A DNA stretch of 64,000 nt from Metabacillus bambusae (GCF_017497975.1 NZ_JAGDEL010000002.1:310001-374000); one strand, 5' to 3'; counted from the stretch's first letter, positions 7,574 through 20,625 are shown. Program-made: numbers and translations. The notes: generated by a model not told the origin, from the letters alone.

Positions 7574-9084
7574 TATCGAGATACCTCCTTATTTGACGAA
7601 GCTAATGATTCTTCCTTCTTTTTACGCCCGATTGAGAATAGTACACCTACAAAGATTGCACCTAATGCAACTGTCCATCCCCAATTGAATAAGAATTCAC
7701 GTGGATACTCACCGTATTCACTTGTTAAATTTGTTCTTAAATTATCGAACATCATATAACCTAAAACGATTGGTGTAATAACACTTAAGCAAATTCTCCA
7801 CCAAGTTCCAATTTGAATGTCTGATAAATCATTTGCATGCTTTTGAATGTTTTTCAATTCCTTAGCAAACCAAGCAATAGCTAACACTTCAATTAAACCA
7901 GCCAATGTTACACCAAATGTGTTGATAAAGTAATCAACCGAATCAAGGAAGTATAGTCCTCCTCTAGTTGCAAATAGTAATGAAGCAATTGCTGCTAAAC
8001 CACCACCGATTGCAACAGCTTTCGTACGAGAAATGTTAAATTTCTCCTGAATACCAGCAACATATGTTTCAATAATTGATATTAATGATGTTAAACCGGC
8101 TAATATTAATGAACCAAAGAATAAAAATCCAAATAGACCGTTAAAAGCTGGAAATTCATTAATAATCTGAGGGAATACAACAAATGCTAAGCCAACTCCA
8201 GAAGAAACTACTTCTGCCACAGGCACACCTTGTTGTGCTGCCATAAATCCTAAGGCACTAAATACTCCGATTCCTGCAAGAACTTCAAATGCTGAGTTAC
8301 CGAAACCTGTAATAAATGCATTATTTGTAATATCAGATTTTTTCGGTAGATAACTTGAATAAGTAATCATAATAGCAAATGCAATTGATAAACTGAAGAA
8401 AATTTGACCGTAAGCTGCAACCCAAACTTTACCGTCAAGGATTTTACTCCAATCAGGTTTAAAGAATGCCTCTAAGCCTTGTGCTGCACCATCAAGTGTA
8501 AGTGCACGAATAACGATGATTGTAAACATAACCACTAATACTGGAATGAAAACTTTATTTACAGCTTCAATTCCTTTTTTAACTCCCGCAAATAGTACTC
8601 CTAAAGTAACTACCCACACAAGAATTAATGGAATTAATACGCCCGGTACTAAACCACCGAAATCACCAGGAGTTTCAGCTAACTTTAAATATTCACCAAA
8701 AAGGAATCCTTCTGTATCACTACCCCAATTTTGATTGAATGAAAAAATAGAATAGGATGATGCCCAAGCAATGATAACTGGGTAATAACAAGAAATAACA
8801 AATGATATAGCTAATTGCCACCAACCAATCCATTCTTTTCCTTTGCTTATTTTTGCAAATGTCAACGGAGCAGAACTACGATATTTATGTCCTAATGTAA
8901 ACTCCATCACTAGTAATGGGATACCAGCAGTTAATAAAGCAAATAAATATGGTAGGAAGAACGCTCCTCCTCCATTTTCATAGGCTGTTGCTGGGAAACG
9001 CCAAATATTACCTAAACCAACTGCAGAACCAACGGCTGCCATAATAAAGCCTGCCCTTGTCCCCCACTGTGGACGATTTTCCAT
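7573..9084 (-). CDS. metP: Sodium-dependent NSS-family amino acid transporter (MetP-like)
   Basis: A 503-residue polytopic membrane protein of the neurotransmitter:sodium symporter family. The first helix has the sodium- and substrate-binding signature AAVGSAVGLGNIWRFP, and the unwound sixth-helix region is FFSLSIAFAIMITYSSYL. Twelve hydrophobic segments are apparent. The coupled small-subunit gene metS directly downstream points to the MetPS type, which takes up methionine and alanine; substrate is inferred from this pairing. The ribosome binding site is AAAAGGGGGAAA. The operon replaces nothing obvious in the B. subtilis map and sits between lytH and yunB with the lysine transporter. Confidence 0.88.
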   Translation of the reverse strand: MENRPQWGTRAGFIMAAVGSAVGLGNIWRFPATAYENGGGAFFLPYLFALLTAGIPLLVMEFTLGHKYRSSAPLTFAKISKGKEWIGWWQLAISFVISCYYPVIIAWASSYSIFSFNQNWGSDTEGFLFGEYLKLAETPGDFGGLVPGVLIPLILVWVVTLGVLFAGVKKGIEAVNKVFIPVLVVMFTIIVIRALTLDGAAQGLEAFFKPDWSKILDGKVWVAAYGQIFFSLSIAFAIMITYSSYLPKKSDITNNAFITGFGNSAFEVLAGIGVFSALGFMAAQQGVPVAEVVSSGVGLAFVVFPQIINEFPAFNGLFGFLFFGSLILAGLTSLISIIETYVAGIQEKFNISRTKAVAIGGGLAAIASLLFATRGGLYFLDSVDYFINTFGVTLAGLIEVLAIAWFAKELKNIQKHANDLSDIQIGTWWRICLSVITPIVLGYMMFDNLRTNLTSEYGEYPREFLFNWGWTVALGAIFVGVLFSIGRKKKEESLASSNKEVSR

Positions 9085-9475
9085 CTAAATTTCCCCCTTT
9101 TCAAATAGCACCTTTAAATGTGGAAACAATTTGAAATTATATAATTTTCTGATTATTTACTATAATCTATACATAGTATAAATGGACTTTATTCCTATGT
9201 CTATATAAAAATTTCAAAAAAATCATATTAATATAGTTTTTTCAGAACTTTCCAATTTTAATAAACAAAATATGGATATATCATATTAAAATAATATTTT
9301 TAGGTACATTTTTAACTTTTTTCTTTTGTTTATTAGCTTATTAAAGCAACCACTTAATAGACTTAACTAAATAATATTTTTCACTTTTTGCCAATTCATA
9401 TCAAATAGTAATATTAAAATATCTTCCCTCATCACACAAAACTATTATTTAATAGTATATATTGGTAATTATTAG
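9085..9475. other. Very AT-rich region upstream of metP
   Basis: About 390 bp with no reading frame of note. It must hold the metP promoter on the minus strand; a TATAAT hexamer lies near 9138-9143, but no convincing -35 box pairs with it. No riboswitch fold was recognised here, unlike the region upstream of the neighbouring lysine transporter. Confidence 0.4.
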
Positions 9476-9476
9476 A

Positions 9477-9538
9477 AAAAAAAGAGATATAGGCGTTAAA
9501 CCTATACCCTTTTCAATTTATACAGCCTTATCTCTTTT
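9477..9538 (-). terminator. Terminator of the lysine transporter gene
   Basis: On the minus strand, AAAAAGAGATAAGGC at the end of the coding region can pair with GCCTATATCTCTTTTT downstream (one bulge), followed by more T. A smaller stem TATAGG/CCTATA is an alternative fold. Confidence 0.6.
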
Positions 9539-11068
9539 TGCAAAAGTGAAAATAAAGCCGATTAACAACAGAATCACAACAGCTAATCCTATAATACCAC
9601 TTCCTGTTAGACCTAAAACAAGGTAGCCGATTGTTGCTAAACCTCCGCCAATTAAAGCATATGGCAACTGTGTCATGACATGGTCCATATGATGACTTCC
9701 TGCTCCTGTTGAGGAAAGAATTGTGGTATCAGAAATTGGTGAGCAATGATCCCCTAACACTGATCCTGCAAGTACGGCAGCCATTGCTGGTAATAGCATA
9801 TTAATATCTGTTGCAGCAGTGATTTCGGCTGCGATAGGTAGCATAATGCCAAATGTACCCCAAGAAGTACCAGTAGCAAATGCCATAAATGCTCCTAAAA
9901 GGAATAGGATTACCGGTAGATATGCGACATTCAGATTCGATTTTTCAACTAAACTAGCTAAGTATTCACCTGTTTCTAATTGACCAATTAAATCAACAAT
10001 AACCCAAGCAAACATTAGAATATAAATTGCTGGAAGCATTGATTTTATTCCTTCTTTTACAGCTAACGGAAAATAGTTAACTTTAATGCCCTTAACAAAA
10101 AATAATAAAATTGTTACAGCTAGTCCAAATAGTCCCCCATATAAAAGTGATGCTGATACATCTGTGTTTTCAAAAATAGTAAAGATCGTCGCGCCTGTTT
10201 TGTCTTCAATTGCTGTGTAGCCAGTAATAAGCATCGATGCTACTGTACCCACAATTAAAGCAATAATTGGCCATACAAGATTACCGATCGTACCTTTGTC
10301 ACTAGTTGGTAGATCCTCTTTTACATCACCTAGAGATTCTTTAGCTGGATCAACAACTTGTCCAGTCTGAATCGCACGCTCTTCATGTACCTTCATGCTT
10401 CCTAAATTTATGTTGAAATAGGCAACAGCAAATACGAGAACCAAAGCGGCAAAAACATAATAATTCATCGGAATCATTGTCATGAACGCACCAAGTGGAG
10501 TGAATTCCGTTACACCATGTGTTGCAAAAATTGTAGCGAGCATGGCAATAATATAGGCTCCCCAACTTGAGATAGGTGAAATAACGCATACTGGTGCAGA
10601 GGTTGAATCAATGATATAGGCTAGCTTTGCACGAGAAACCCTTTGGCGATCAGTAATCGGACGGCTCACTTGACCAACCGCAAGAGCATTAAAATAATCA
10701 TCGATAAAGATTAACATCCCCAATAAAGCTGCGGTAAATTGAGCACCAGCACGTGTTTTCACACGCTTTTCTGCCCATTCACCAAAGGCTCTGCTTCCAC
10801 CTGATATAGAAATTAGAGCTGTAACGACACCTAAAATAAGTAAGAAAAATAAGATGTACACATTCCACGTATTTAGCTCACCATCTGAGATGAAAATGGC
10901 CTTTACCGCTTCAAAAATAGTAACTCCAGTTTTAACAACTGAGAAATTTGTGATTAATAATGCTGCTGAAAGAATTCCTACTCCGAGAGAAAGTAATACT
11001 CTTCTCGTTAATATAACCATTATAATGGCTAAAAGAGGAGGAATAATTGAATAAATTGTGCCTGACAT
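9518..11068 (-). CDS. lysW: NhaC-family lysine transporter (LysW-type), lysine-riboswitch controlled
   Basis: A 516-residue membrane protein of the NhaC ion-transporter superfamily, with about a dozen hydrophobic segments. Conserved stretches include DDYFNALAVGQVSRPITDR and, near the C-terminus, GSVLGDHCSPISDTTILSS. Automatic annotation would call it a Na+/H+ antiporter. The leader carries a lysine riboswitch (11199-11460), and comparative genomics (Rodionov and colleagues) assigned NhaC-family genes behind such elements as lysine importers, LysW. The lysine function is therefore inferred from regulation plus family. RBS GGGAGG precedes the ATG. It forms a single-gene transcription unit with its own terminator. 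Confidence 0.85.
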   Translation of the reverse strand: MSGTIYSIIPPLLAIIMVILTRRVLLSLGVGILSAALLITNFSVVKTGVTIFEAVKAIFISDGELNTWNVYILFFLLILGVVTALISISGGSRAFGEWAEKRVKTRAGAQFTAALLGMLIFIDDYFNALAVGQVSRPITDRQRVSRAKLAYIIDSTSAPVCVISPISSWGAYIIAMLATIFATHGVTEFTPLGAFMTMIPMNYYVFAALVLVFAVAYFNINLGSMKVHEERAIQTGQVVDPAKESLGDVKEDLPTSDKGTIGNLVWPIIALIVGTVASMLITGYTAIEDKTGATIFTIFENTDVSASLLYGGLFGLAVTILLFFVKGIKVNYFPLAVKEGIKSMLPAIYILMFAWVIVDLIGQLETGEYLASLVEKSNLNVAYLPVILFLLGAFMAFATGTSWGTFGIMLPIAAEITAATDINMLLPAMAAVLAGSVLGDHCSPISDTTILSSTGAGSHHMDHVMTQLPYALIGGGLATIGYLVLGLTGSGIIGLAVVILLLIGFIFTFAKRDKAV

Positions 11069-11198
11069 GAAGTGTTAAGCCTCCCTAGAATATTAATAGT
11101 TTGGAAGGTTCTATTGACGATGCAAGGATAAAATTAGTTATGGCATTCACAACTAACTTTTCAACGTACTCTATGGACACTTAGAAAAAAATGCACAC

Positions 11199-11460
11199 AA
11201 AAAGAGTAATGATAGAAAATAACTATCATTACTCTTTTTACGAATAATGTTATGTTATCCTCCATCCCGATCAGTAGCCCTCCATTATAGAAAACTCTAT
11301 AATGACAGTATTACCCTTATTCAAAGTAATACCAGTAAATGAAGCATGACTATTTCATTTACTTCGGCGAAAAGCCCTTTCCAATATGGTCATCGGTGTC
11401 ATTCTCACATATTGTACTGTTGTTTTTCGCTCCTCTACCTCATCTTGAGATAAGGTGGTT
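11199..11460 (-). promoter_or_regulatory. Lysine riboswitch (L-box) with terminator
   Basis: Read on the minus strand, the leader shows the L-box landmarks in order: AGATGAGGTAGAGGAGCGAA, an ACAGTA, AAGGGCTTTTCGCCGAAG, a GGTATTACTTTGAATAAGGG segment with its complement, and GAGGGCTACTGATC. The aptamer spans about 11262-11460. It is followed by a perfect 17-bp terminator stem (11199-11215 with 11223-11239) ending in a T-tract. Lysine binding should favour the terminator and shut off the downstream NhaC-family gene. Confidence 0.9.
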
Positions 11461-11518
11461 AGGTCAATATTTGATTTTCAACATTTTATAGTTTAACAAA
11501 GTATGGATTAAGTAGCAA

Positions 11519-12259
11519 CTATGGTTTTTTTGGTAATTCTATTGAGTGGTCAGCATCTTCACCGCCACTTCCATTAAAATATTGTGGAACGTCTCCTTGT
11601 TCAGTCTGAATAATAACTGGAATTGTATTTTCTGCTTTTACCACCTCTGTAGCAAATGGAATAACAACCTGTACACTCACTTCAACATAAATTACGATTT
11701 CATGTTTTGCATTATTAATCCCATATTCCTCTGTCGTACTTTTAATATCTGTAAAAACATCACCTATTAAATAATATTCTATTGGAATACCAGGACCAAG
11801 TGTACTTAAGATTGCATTATCTGTTATTTTACCTAATGGGATCTCATAAATAATCCCATCATCTCTTGCTTGTTCAGGGGTTATATCATGGAAATTATTC
11901 CTTTCAATCTCACCAAGCTTTTTGGTTACATTGTCAGTTACCCTTTTTTTGGCTGCAGTTACTGCTCGTTGATTAAAGCTAAATGAATTGATGTTTCCCT
12001 CATTATCCTTATCAATAATCACTAAATCCTCTTGTTCCTCTTTAGTAAGGATCTCCTCTTCAACTGCGTCATGAATAATTGTTGTTGCTACTTTATTAGC
12101 CTCTAACCTTGCGATTTTCATCATTGTTGATTCAATCTGAACATTAACTATCCAAAAACTTGTTGCTGTTAAAATTATAAAAATAACCAAAGTTAGTAAT
12201 AACACATAGCGAAAAGGCAAAGGCCCTCTACGCGGACGACGACCGCGGAACTTAGCCAA
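11519..12259 (-). CDS. yunB: Sporulation protein YunB
   Basis: A 246-residue protein with a basic N-terminus (KFRGRRPRRG), one transmembrane helix around residues 18-38 and an extracytoplasmic domain. This architecture and the segment SFWIVNVQIESTMMKIARLE match YunB, a sigma-E-controlled mother-cell protein needed for efficient spore formation. The start is the TTG at 12259, placed behind a perfect AAAGGAGG; the ATG 19 codons upstream would put that ribosome binding site inside the gene. The protein ends in a polar, proline-lysine tail. Confidence 0.88.
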   Translation of the reverse strand: MAKFRGRRPRRGPLPFRYVLLLTLVIFIILTATSFWIVNVQIESTMMKIARLEANKVATTIIHDAVEEEILTKEEQEDLVIIDKDNEGNINSFSFNQRAVTAAKKRVTDNVTKKLGEIERNNFHDITPEQARDDGIIYEIPLGKITDNAILSTLGPGIPIEYYLIGDVFTDIKSTTEEYGINNAKHEIVIYVEVSVQVVIPFATEVVKAENTIPVIIQTEQGDVPQYFNGSGGEDADHSIELPKKP

Positions 12260-12342
12260 AAAAATCCCTCCTTTACAAGCTATGTTTATGCATGTAAAGA
12301 GGGATGTAAGCATCATTTTTTATCATTTTTACATTCTAAGAT

Positions 12343-12645
12343 TCATGCCATCTTAAGTAAGGCATCTTTTCCTTTTGTTCCAACAACAATCCCAAGCTTC
12401 TCTGCCTCATATGTGACAGATTCTAATGGCGCCTCAAGTAATTGGTCAATTGTTCTAACACCGACTGCTCTACCTGCAATGATACCTCTATCTTTTAACT
12501 TTTCGTTTAATAAAGCGACATCGAGAGCACCACACATAATATACCCTTTGTCGTTGGTGATTGCCATAAAGTTCGTTTTAGGTAAAGCAACTGTGATTGC
12601 TGTAAATTGTATTCCTTCAATGACAATTGGTGTCATGGTAACCAT
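12343..12645 (-). CDS. yunC: YunC family protein (DUF1805)
   Basis: A 100-residue protein of the DUF1805 family. The core GYIMCGALDVALLNEKLKDR followed by GIIAGRAVGVRTIDQLL is diagnostic. These are small soluble proteins of unknown function, conserved in bacilli and in archaea. ATG 12645 and GTG 12648 are both possible behind AAGGGAG; the ATG gives the usual MV start. It sits between yunB and yunD as in B. subtilis. Confidence 0.9.
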   Translation of the reverse strand: MVTMTPIVIEGIQFTAITVALPKTNFMAITNDKGYIMCGALDVALLNEKLKDRGIIAGRAVGVRTIDQLLEAPLESVTYEAEKLGIVVGTKGKDALLKMA

Positions 12646-12711
12646 CACTATCTACACTCCCTTCTTACTATATCTTTATGAGTAAGGAAAGGATACGTGT
12701 AGATTGTTAGC

Positions 12712-14115
12712 CTATAAAGATGGTGTATTTTCACCTAACTTCCAAGCTAAAAGATCCCTTAAAAGTTCTGGCATATAAAAGATTTTTTTCTCCGCGTGAC
12801 TTATTTCAGGATACAATGGTCCAAGAGTAAACATATCAACTGTAGCAACAGAATAAACTCGATGATGATCAATAGACTTGCCATGTACTAACACATCTGT
12901 AACATGCTGTTTACCATCTGCTAGCTTCTCAGACTTTACCTCAATTCCATCGAATACCATTCTCCCCATTACTTTCCCTCTAAAGCCTAAACCTTTTAAT
13001 TTTAAGTGTTCCATTTTTTCTTCTCTTGCTTGGATAATTACCTCTTTTAGTACATCACCTTTTAAATCGACCTTACATGGATTAATAGGATGTGGGCATA
13101 TTCGATGGAGATCCTTTTTCGTGACAGGACCTTTGCTTAAAGGTTCTAACAACATTCCTGAATTTACCATTGCAACTTCTCCATCACACCATTCACGAAT
13201 TGCACGGACTAATAATAACGGTAATGATGATTCATTAAACCAGTCTAATGATAAATCATCCAGTAGTACTCCTACAACTTCAGATAGCTTTGATTCACTA
13301 TCTACTAATTTATGTTGTAACCATGCCTCTGTTTCTTGACAGATTTCCTTTTGTTCATTCATAGGATATATAGAAGCTTTACGATCTACCAACATTTTTT
13401 GTTTGTTATTGATCGTAAGTGAGATATGACCGACATATTGTCCATACTTTCCGGCACCAGCAACCAACGTATGATTAATCATTTCACCATTAGGTAATAC
13501 ATGATGTGTATGTCCACCAATAATAATATCAATATCAGGAAATTCCCTTGCAATGATTTCATCATCACTGATACCAAGATGAGAGAGAAGAATAATGATA
13601 TCTACTTGTTCCTTCACTTGATTTACTGTTTCTAATAAGCTCTGAAAAGGATCTTTTATTTTCCAACCAAGTAACTCATAAAATTTTTCATAAAATACCG
13701 TAACTCCTAAAATCGCTAACTTTACCCCATTATTTAATGTCACTATTTGATAAGGGATAACCCAAGGTGGTCGTTCTCCAAGCTCTGTATATAAATTTGA
13801 TATGATGATTGAAAAGTTCGCTTCATCATATAACGAATTTAAGTCGTCATGAGAAAAAGTAATCCCTTCATTATTACCTATAGTCACCGCATCATACTGA
13901 AGCATATTTAATAAAGTTACGTTTGCCTTACCTTGTGTTGCTTCTGTTATTGGATGAAAGCGGTCTGCGTGATCGCCAATATCAACAAGAAGCATTTGCT
14001 CTTTATTTTGTTCATGCAATTTCTTTTTATTTTTTAAAAATTGGACGATAGCTGGCCAATTTTCAAAATGACTATGTAAATCATTTGTATGATAAAGGTG
14101 AATTTTCTCTAGCAT
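12712..14115 (-). CDS. yunD: YunD, 5'-nucleotidase / UDP-sugar hydrolase family metallophosphatase
   Basis: A 467-residue two-domain enzyme. The N-terminal calcineurin-like metallophosphoesterase domain carries HTNDLHSHFENW at residue 9, DIGDHADR, GNNEG, LSHLG and GGHTHHVLPNGE, the dinuclear metal ligands. The C-terminal 5'-nucleotidase domain follows from about residue 270, with VNSGMLL and an RVYSVATVDMF segment. Unlike UshA-type enzymes it lacks a signal peptide and should act in the cytosol, hydrolysing nucleotide monophosphates or nucleotide sugars; substrate is inferred. It follows yunE with a gap of about 70 bp. Confidence 0.9.
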   Translation of the reverse strand: MLEKIHLYHTNDLHSHFENWPAIVQFLKNKKKLHEQNKEQMLLVDIGDHADRFHPITEATQGKANVTLLNMLQYDAVTIGNNEGITFSHDDLNSLYDEANFSIIISNLYTELGERPPWVIPYQIVTLNNGVKLAILGVTVFYEKFYELLGWKIKDPFQSLLETVNQVKEQVDIIILLSHLGISDDEIIAREFPDIDIIIGGHTHHVLPNGEMINHTLVAGAGKYGQYVGHISLTINNKQKMLVDRKASIYPMNEQKEICQETEAWLQHKLVDSESKLSEVVGVLLDDLSLDWFNESSLPLLLVRAIREWCDGEVAMVNSGMLLEPLSKGPVTKKDLHRICPHPINPCKVDLKGDVLKEVIIQAREEKMEHLKLKGLGFRGKVMGRMVFDGIEVKSEKLADGKQHVTDVLVHGKSIDHHRVYSVATVDMFTLGPLYPEISHAEKKIFYMPELLRDLLAWKLGENTPSL

Positions 14116-14187
14116 GTTCCTCTCCCCTTATTCATAAGGTTGTAACTGATGCTACCCATGTACTCTTACATCTCTTATTTCTAAATT

Positions 14188-15015
14188 TTATGATCCAGTG
14201 AAACCCTCGAATATTAATTTTAAGCCAGCAATGATTAACACGATTCTTAATAAATTAACAATTGTCTTGCCTTTTAATTTCGTATTAAGAACGGCTCCAA
14301 ATCTGCCTCCAAACCACGCACCTGGAATAAGTACTGCTGCATATAGCCAGTTTATGTTTCCTAATGCAATATGAGTAATTGAGCTAGTAGAAGCTGAAAG
14401 GAATATAATAAACATTGATGTTGCAACTGCAATATGCGGTGGGAACATGAACAATAGGATCATCGCCGGCACCATTAGAGCACCACCGCCAATGCCAAAT
14501 AATCCTGAAATGAACCCAACAACAAATGCTATTAAAACGCCTAGTCCAGGATGAAAGGAATAAGAGATTTCAGTTCCATTTTCACTTATGTACGAACGAA
14601 TCACCTTAATACCAGGTTGCTGTTTCCTTTGTGGAAGCTTATCCTTAACCATTAATATAATAGAGACGAGGATCATAAATAAACCAAACCATATTGAGAA
14701 AGAAGTCGTATTAAAAAACTTATTTGCGTATGCACCTACGATTCCACCTGGTCCACTTCCGATAAAAAAGATAAGTCCACTTTTATAATCAACTTTTTTA
14801 TATTTCATATACGTTAGTGTGGATGAAAGTCCAGTAAAGATCACAACTAATAATGATGTACCTACCGCTACCTGTGGTGACACACTTTCAAATGTAGGTA
14901 AGTAGGAGCCTAAAGTTAGCAGCAAAGGAACAACGATAATTCCTCCACCTAAACCAACTAGACTTCCGATAGTTCCTGCAATAACACCTACAACCACTAA
15001 AGTTATCCACTCCAT
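14188..15015 (-). CDS. yunE: TauE/SafE (TSUP) family membrane transporter YunE
   Basis: A 275-residue membrane protein with about eight helices and the two internal TSUP glycine motifs, GTIGSLVGLGGGIIVVPLLL near the N-terminus and GFISGLFGIGGGALMVPAMI in the second half. TSUP proteins move sulfite, sulfonates or other organic anions across the membrane; the substrate here is unknown. It starts six bases after the yunF stop, so the two are one transcription unit, and yunD follows. Confidence 0.9.
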   Translation of the reverse strand: MEWITLVVVGVIAGTIGSLVGLGGGIIVVPLLLTLGSYLPTFESVSPQVAVGTSLLVVIFTGLSSTLTYMKYKKVDYKSGLIFFIGSGPGGIVGAYANKFFNTTSFSIWFGLFMILVSIILMVKDKLPQRKQQPGIKVIRSYISENGTEISYSFHPGLGVLIAFVVGFISGLFGIGGGALMVPAMILLFMFPPHIAVATSMFIIFLSASTSSITHIALGNINWLYAAVLIPGAWFGGRFGAVLNTKLKGKTIVNLLRIVLIIAGLKLIFEGFTGS

Positions 15016-15021
15016 ATTTTA

Positions 15022-15894
15022 TTATTGCTCCTCTTCAATACTGAATAAGCTTAATTGTTTTTCTGCCAATCCAGTATAGGTGATGTCTAATAGATTTATC
15101 ATCATTTTTGCATTTTCTGCAGCATCTCCGCCTGAATTATTATTAAAGAGCATATAAATGGTTTTAGATAGGTTTTGAAGTGAACTCAAATGATCTTTCC
15201 ATTCTAGTAACTCTTCCTGATTATACCGATACAAATATCGGACATCTCTCCAATCTTTACCAGAAGCTGGCTTATTCCAACCATGAACATTTCTTCCATG
15301 CAAACGAATAAGCGTTTTACTAGAATCAGTAGGATGAAGAACAGTTGGGATCGACCTTTCCCCTGCTTGTGGTTCATCAACAATACTATGAATCCATTTT
15401 TCAGATTCCATAAACTGTAGTGTTTTTTCGTAATGGACGTGCGAGAACCATGATCGATTGCGAAATTCAAGTGCTACTTCATAATCACTCATTTGTTCTC
15501 TGCACCACTTTAAATACATAACATTTTCTTTATTACATTGAAACCATGGAGGAAATTGAAATAAGACCATTGCAAGCTTATTAGCTCTTTTTAGTGGTTC
15601 GATTGATTTTATGTACGCTTTAAACATAGCTTGTTTAGTTTCGAAGAGGTTTTCTCCTCGAAGATGTCCTGTCATTCCTTGATATGCCTTTGGTATAAAT
15701 TGGAAGGTATCAGGAGTTTCACTTAACCATTTCTCAATATTTCGTTCGGGTTGAATGGCATAAAAGCTAGCATCAATTTCAACTGTAGGAAAATGTGCAG
15801 CATATTCCTGTAATTTATTTGTAGGATTCGTTTTTGAAGGATAGAGTGAATCGTGATCTCCCCACCCCGTTAGACCAATTTGAATTGTCGTCAA
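15022..15894 (-). CDS. yunF: DUF72 family protein YunF
   Basis: A 290-residue TIM-barrel-like DUF72 protein. The N-terminal IGLTGWGDHDSLYP, then FPTVEIDASFYAIQ, FQFPPWF, VALEFRNRSW and IRLHGRN are the family's conserved blocks and line the presumed active site. The biochemical function is unknown; some relatives have been linked to endonuclease V. First gene of the yunF-yunE unit. Its start is ATG 15894. Confidence 0.9.
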   Translation of the reverse strand: MTTIQIGLTGWGDHDSLYPSKTNPTNKLQEYAAHFPTVEIDASFYAIQPERNIEKWLSETPDTFQFIPKAYQGMTGHLRGENLFETKQAMFKAYIKSIEPLKRANKLAMVLFQFPPWFQCNKENVMYLKWCREQMSDYEVALEFRNRSWFSHVHYEKTLQFMESEKWIHSIVDEPQAGERSIPTVLHPTDSSKTLIRLHGRNVHGWNKPASGKDWRDVRYLYRYNQEELLEWKDHLSSLQNLSKTIYMLFNNNSGGDAAENAKMMINLLDITYTGLAEKQLSLFSIEEEQ

Positions 15895-16036
15895 TCAAAT
15901 CATCCTTTGGAACATGTTAAATTTTAAGTTTTTCTAAATCTACTATACCATGACATGGGGTGATTAACATCGAACTGATTTTGAAAAAGGTGCGTATTTT
16001 TATGAAGGAATTTCTTTAAGAGGTGTTTTAAATTAA

Positions 16037-16147
16037 GGCTGTTTTCGAAAATTTTGTTGCTATTTACCAAGTAATGCGGTGTAGTTGATTTCCGCTCCAA
16101 TTAATCTTAAATAGTTTTTGTTTTAAAAGCAACAATCTCTTAGAGCC
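16037..16147. repeat. Internally deleted copy of repeat B
   Basis: 111 bp keeping both arms of repeat B: GGCTGTTTTCG, then TTGTTGCTATTTACCAA and GCGGTGTAG on the left, and TTTTAAAAGCAACAATCTC with TTAGAGCC on the right. The GC-rich core of about 110 bp present at 25861, 30294 and 62631 is missing. The junction lies at about 16090-16096. Together with unremarkable sequence it fills the 313-bp gap between yunF and sufB. Confidence 0.8.
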
Positions 16148-16176
16148 TAAACAAAAATATTTAAACGAATATAAAA

Positions 16177-16200
16177 GGGACTGACATTCCTGTCAGTCCC
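16177..16200 (-). terminator. Terminator of the suf operon
   Basis: Perfect 10-bp stem GGGACTGACA (16177-16186), four-base loop, TGTCAGTCCC (16191-16200). The minus strand continues TTTTATATT. It lies eight bases after the sufB stop codon. Confidence 0.85.
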
Positions 16201-16207
16201 CATTATG

Positions 16208-17605
16208 TTATCCGATAGAACCTTCCATTTCAAACTTGATTAGACGATTCATCTCAACTGCATATTCCATTGGAAGCTCTTTTGTAAATGGCTCAATAAA
16301 GCCCATTACAATCATTTCTGTTGCTTCTTCTTCTGAGATACCACGGCTCATAAGATAGAATAATTGTTCTTCAGAAACTTTAGAAACCTTTGCTTCGTGC
16401 TCAAGAGAAATATTGTCATTCATGATCTCATTATAAGGAATCGTATCTGATGTAGATTGATTATCCATAATAAGTGTATCACATTCAATATTTGATCTTG
16501 CGCCATCTGCTTTACGACCGAATTGTACAATTCCACGATATGTTACTTTACCACCTTGTTTAGAGATGGATTTAGAAACAATCGTTGAAGAAGTATTTGG
16601 TGCTAAGTGAATCATTTTCGCACCAGCATCTTGATGCTGACCTTTACCTGCAATAGCGATAGATAGCGTCATTCCTCGAGCTCCCTCACCTTTAAGGATA
16701 ACCGCAGGATATTTCATTGTAAGTTTAGATCCGATGTTCCCATCGATCCATTCCATTGTTGCGTTCGCTTCACAAACAGCACGCTTTGTTACAAGGTTAA
16801 ATACATTGTTTGCCCAGTTTTGAATCGTCGTATAACGGCAATACCCGCCATCTTTAACAATAATTTCTACAACAGCACTATGAAGTGAATTTGTTGTGTA
16901 AACTGGTGCCGTACAACCTTCTACATAATGAACATGTGCGCCTTCGTCAACAATGATAAGTGTACGCTCGAATTGACCCATATTTTCAGAGTTGATACGG
17001 AAGTAGGCTTGTAATGGTGTATCAACTTTAATACCTTTTGGTACGTAGATGAATGATCCACCAGACCATACTGCAGAATTAAGAGCAGAGAATTTATTAT
17101 CAGTAGGTGGAATTACCTTACCGAAATGCTCACGGAAAATATCTTCATTTTCTTTTAAAGCAGTATCTGTGTCCTTAAAGACGATACCTAGATCTTCAAG
17201 GTCTTCTTTCATATTGTGGTAAACAACCTCTGATTCATATTGTGCAGATACACCAGCTAAATATTTTTGTTCAGCTTCTGGAATACCTAGCTTGTCAAAT
17301 GTGCTTTTAATCTCTTCAGGAACTTCATCCCATGAACGCTCTGATTTTTCCGAAGGTTTAACATAGTACGTAATTTCATCAAAATTCAATGAAGCCATAT
17401 CGCCACCCCATTGTGGCATTGGCATACTATAAAAATGTTCTAACGATTTCAAACGAAAATCTAACATCCACTGTGGTTCATTTTTCATACGAGAGATTTC
17501 TTCAACGATCTCTTTCGTTAACCCTCGTTCTGAACGGAAGATGGAAACATCCTTATCAGCAAACCCGTATTTGTAATCGCCTATTTCAGGTGCCTTTTTT
17601 GCCAT
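16208..17605 (-). CDS. sufB: SufB, Fe-S cluster scaffold subunit
   Basis: A 465-residue subunit of the SufBC2D complex, in which Fe-S clusters are assembled from persulfide sulfur and iron. The C-terminal beta-helix core is recognisable from [20 protein letters not shown], the segment [20 protein letters not shown] and the conserved end [33 protein letters not shown]-type blocks precede it. It is the last gene of sufCDSUB, starting about 50 bp after sufU. Essential in B. subtilis, which has SUF as its main Fe-S pathway. Confidence 0.97.
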   Translation of the reverse strand: MAKKAPEIGDYKYGFADKDVSIFRSERGLTKEIVEEISRMKNEPQWMLDFRLKSLEHFYSMPMPQWGGDMASLNFDEITYYVKPSEKSERSWDEVPEEIKSTFDKLGIPEAEQKYLAGVSAQYESEVVYHNMKEDLEDLGIVFKDTDTALKENEDIFREHFGKVIPPTDNKFSALNSAVWSGGSFIYVPKGIKVDTPLQAYFRINSENMGQFERTLIIVDEGAHVHYVEGCTAPVYTTNSLHSAVVEIIVKDGGYCRYTTIQNWANNVFNLVTKRAVCEANATMEWIDGNIGSKLTMKYPAVILKGEGARGMTLSIAIAGKGQHQDAGAKMIHLAPNTSSTIVSKSISKQGGKVTYRGIVQFGRKADGARSNIECDTLIMDNQSTSDTIPYNEIMNDNISLEHEAKVSKVSEEQLFYLMSRGISEEEATEMIVMGFIEPFTKELPMEYAVEMNRLIKFEMEGSIG

Positions 17606-17653
17606 CTACATTCACTCCTATCCATTTAGAATATTAGGGATACCCCTAATGAC

Positions 17654-20602
<2,949 letters not shown>

Positions 20603-20625
20603 ACGTCCTATACTCCCCCTTGCGC

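Noticed and set aside
9085-9475. Riboswitch in front of metP
   Set aside because: The region is AT-rich and unstructured to the eye; no S-box or other known blocks were found.
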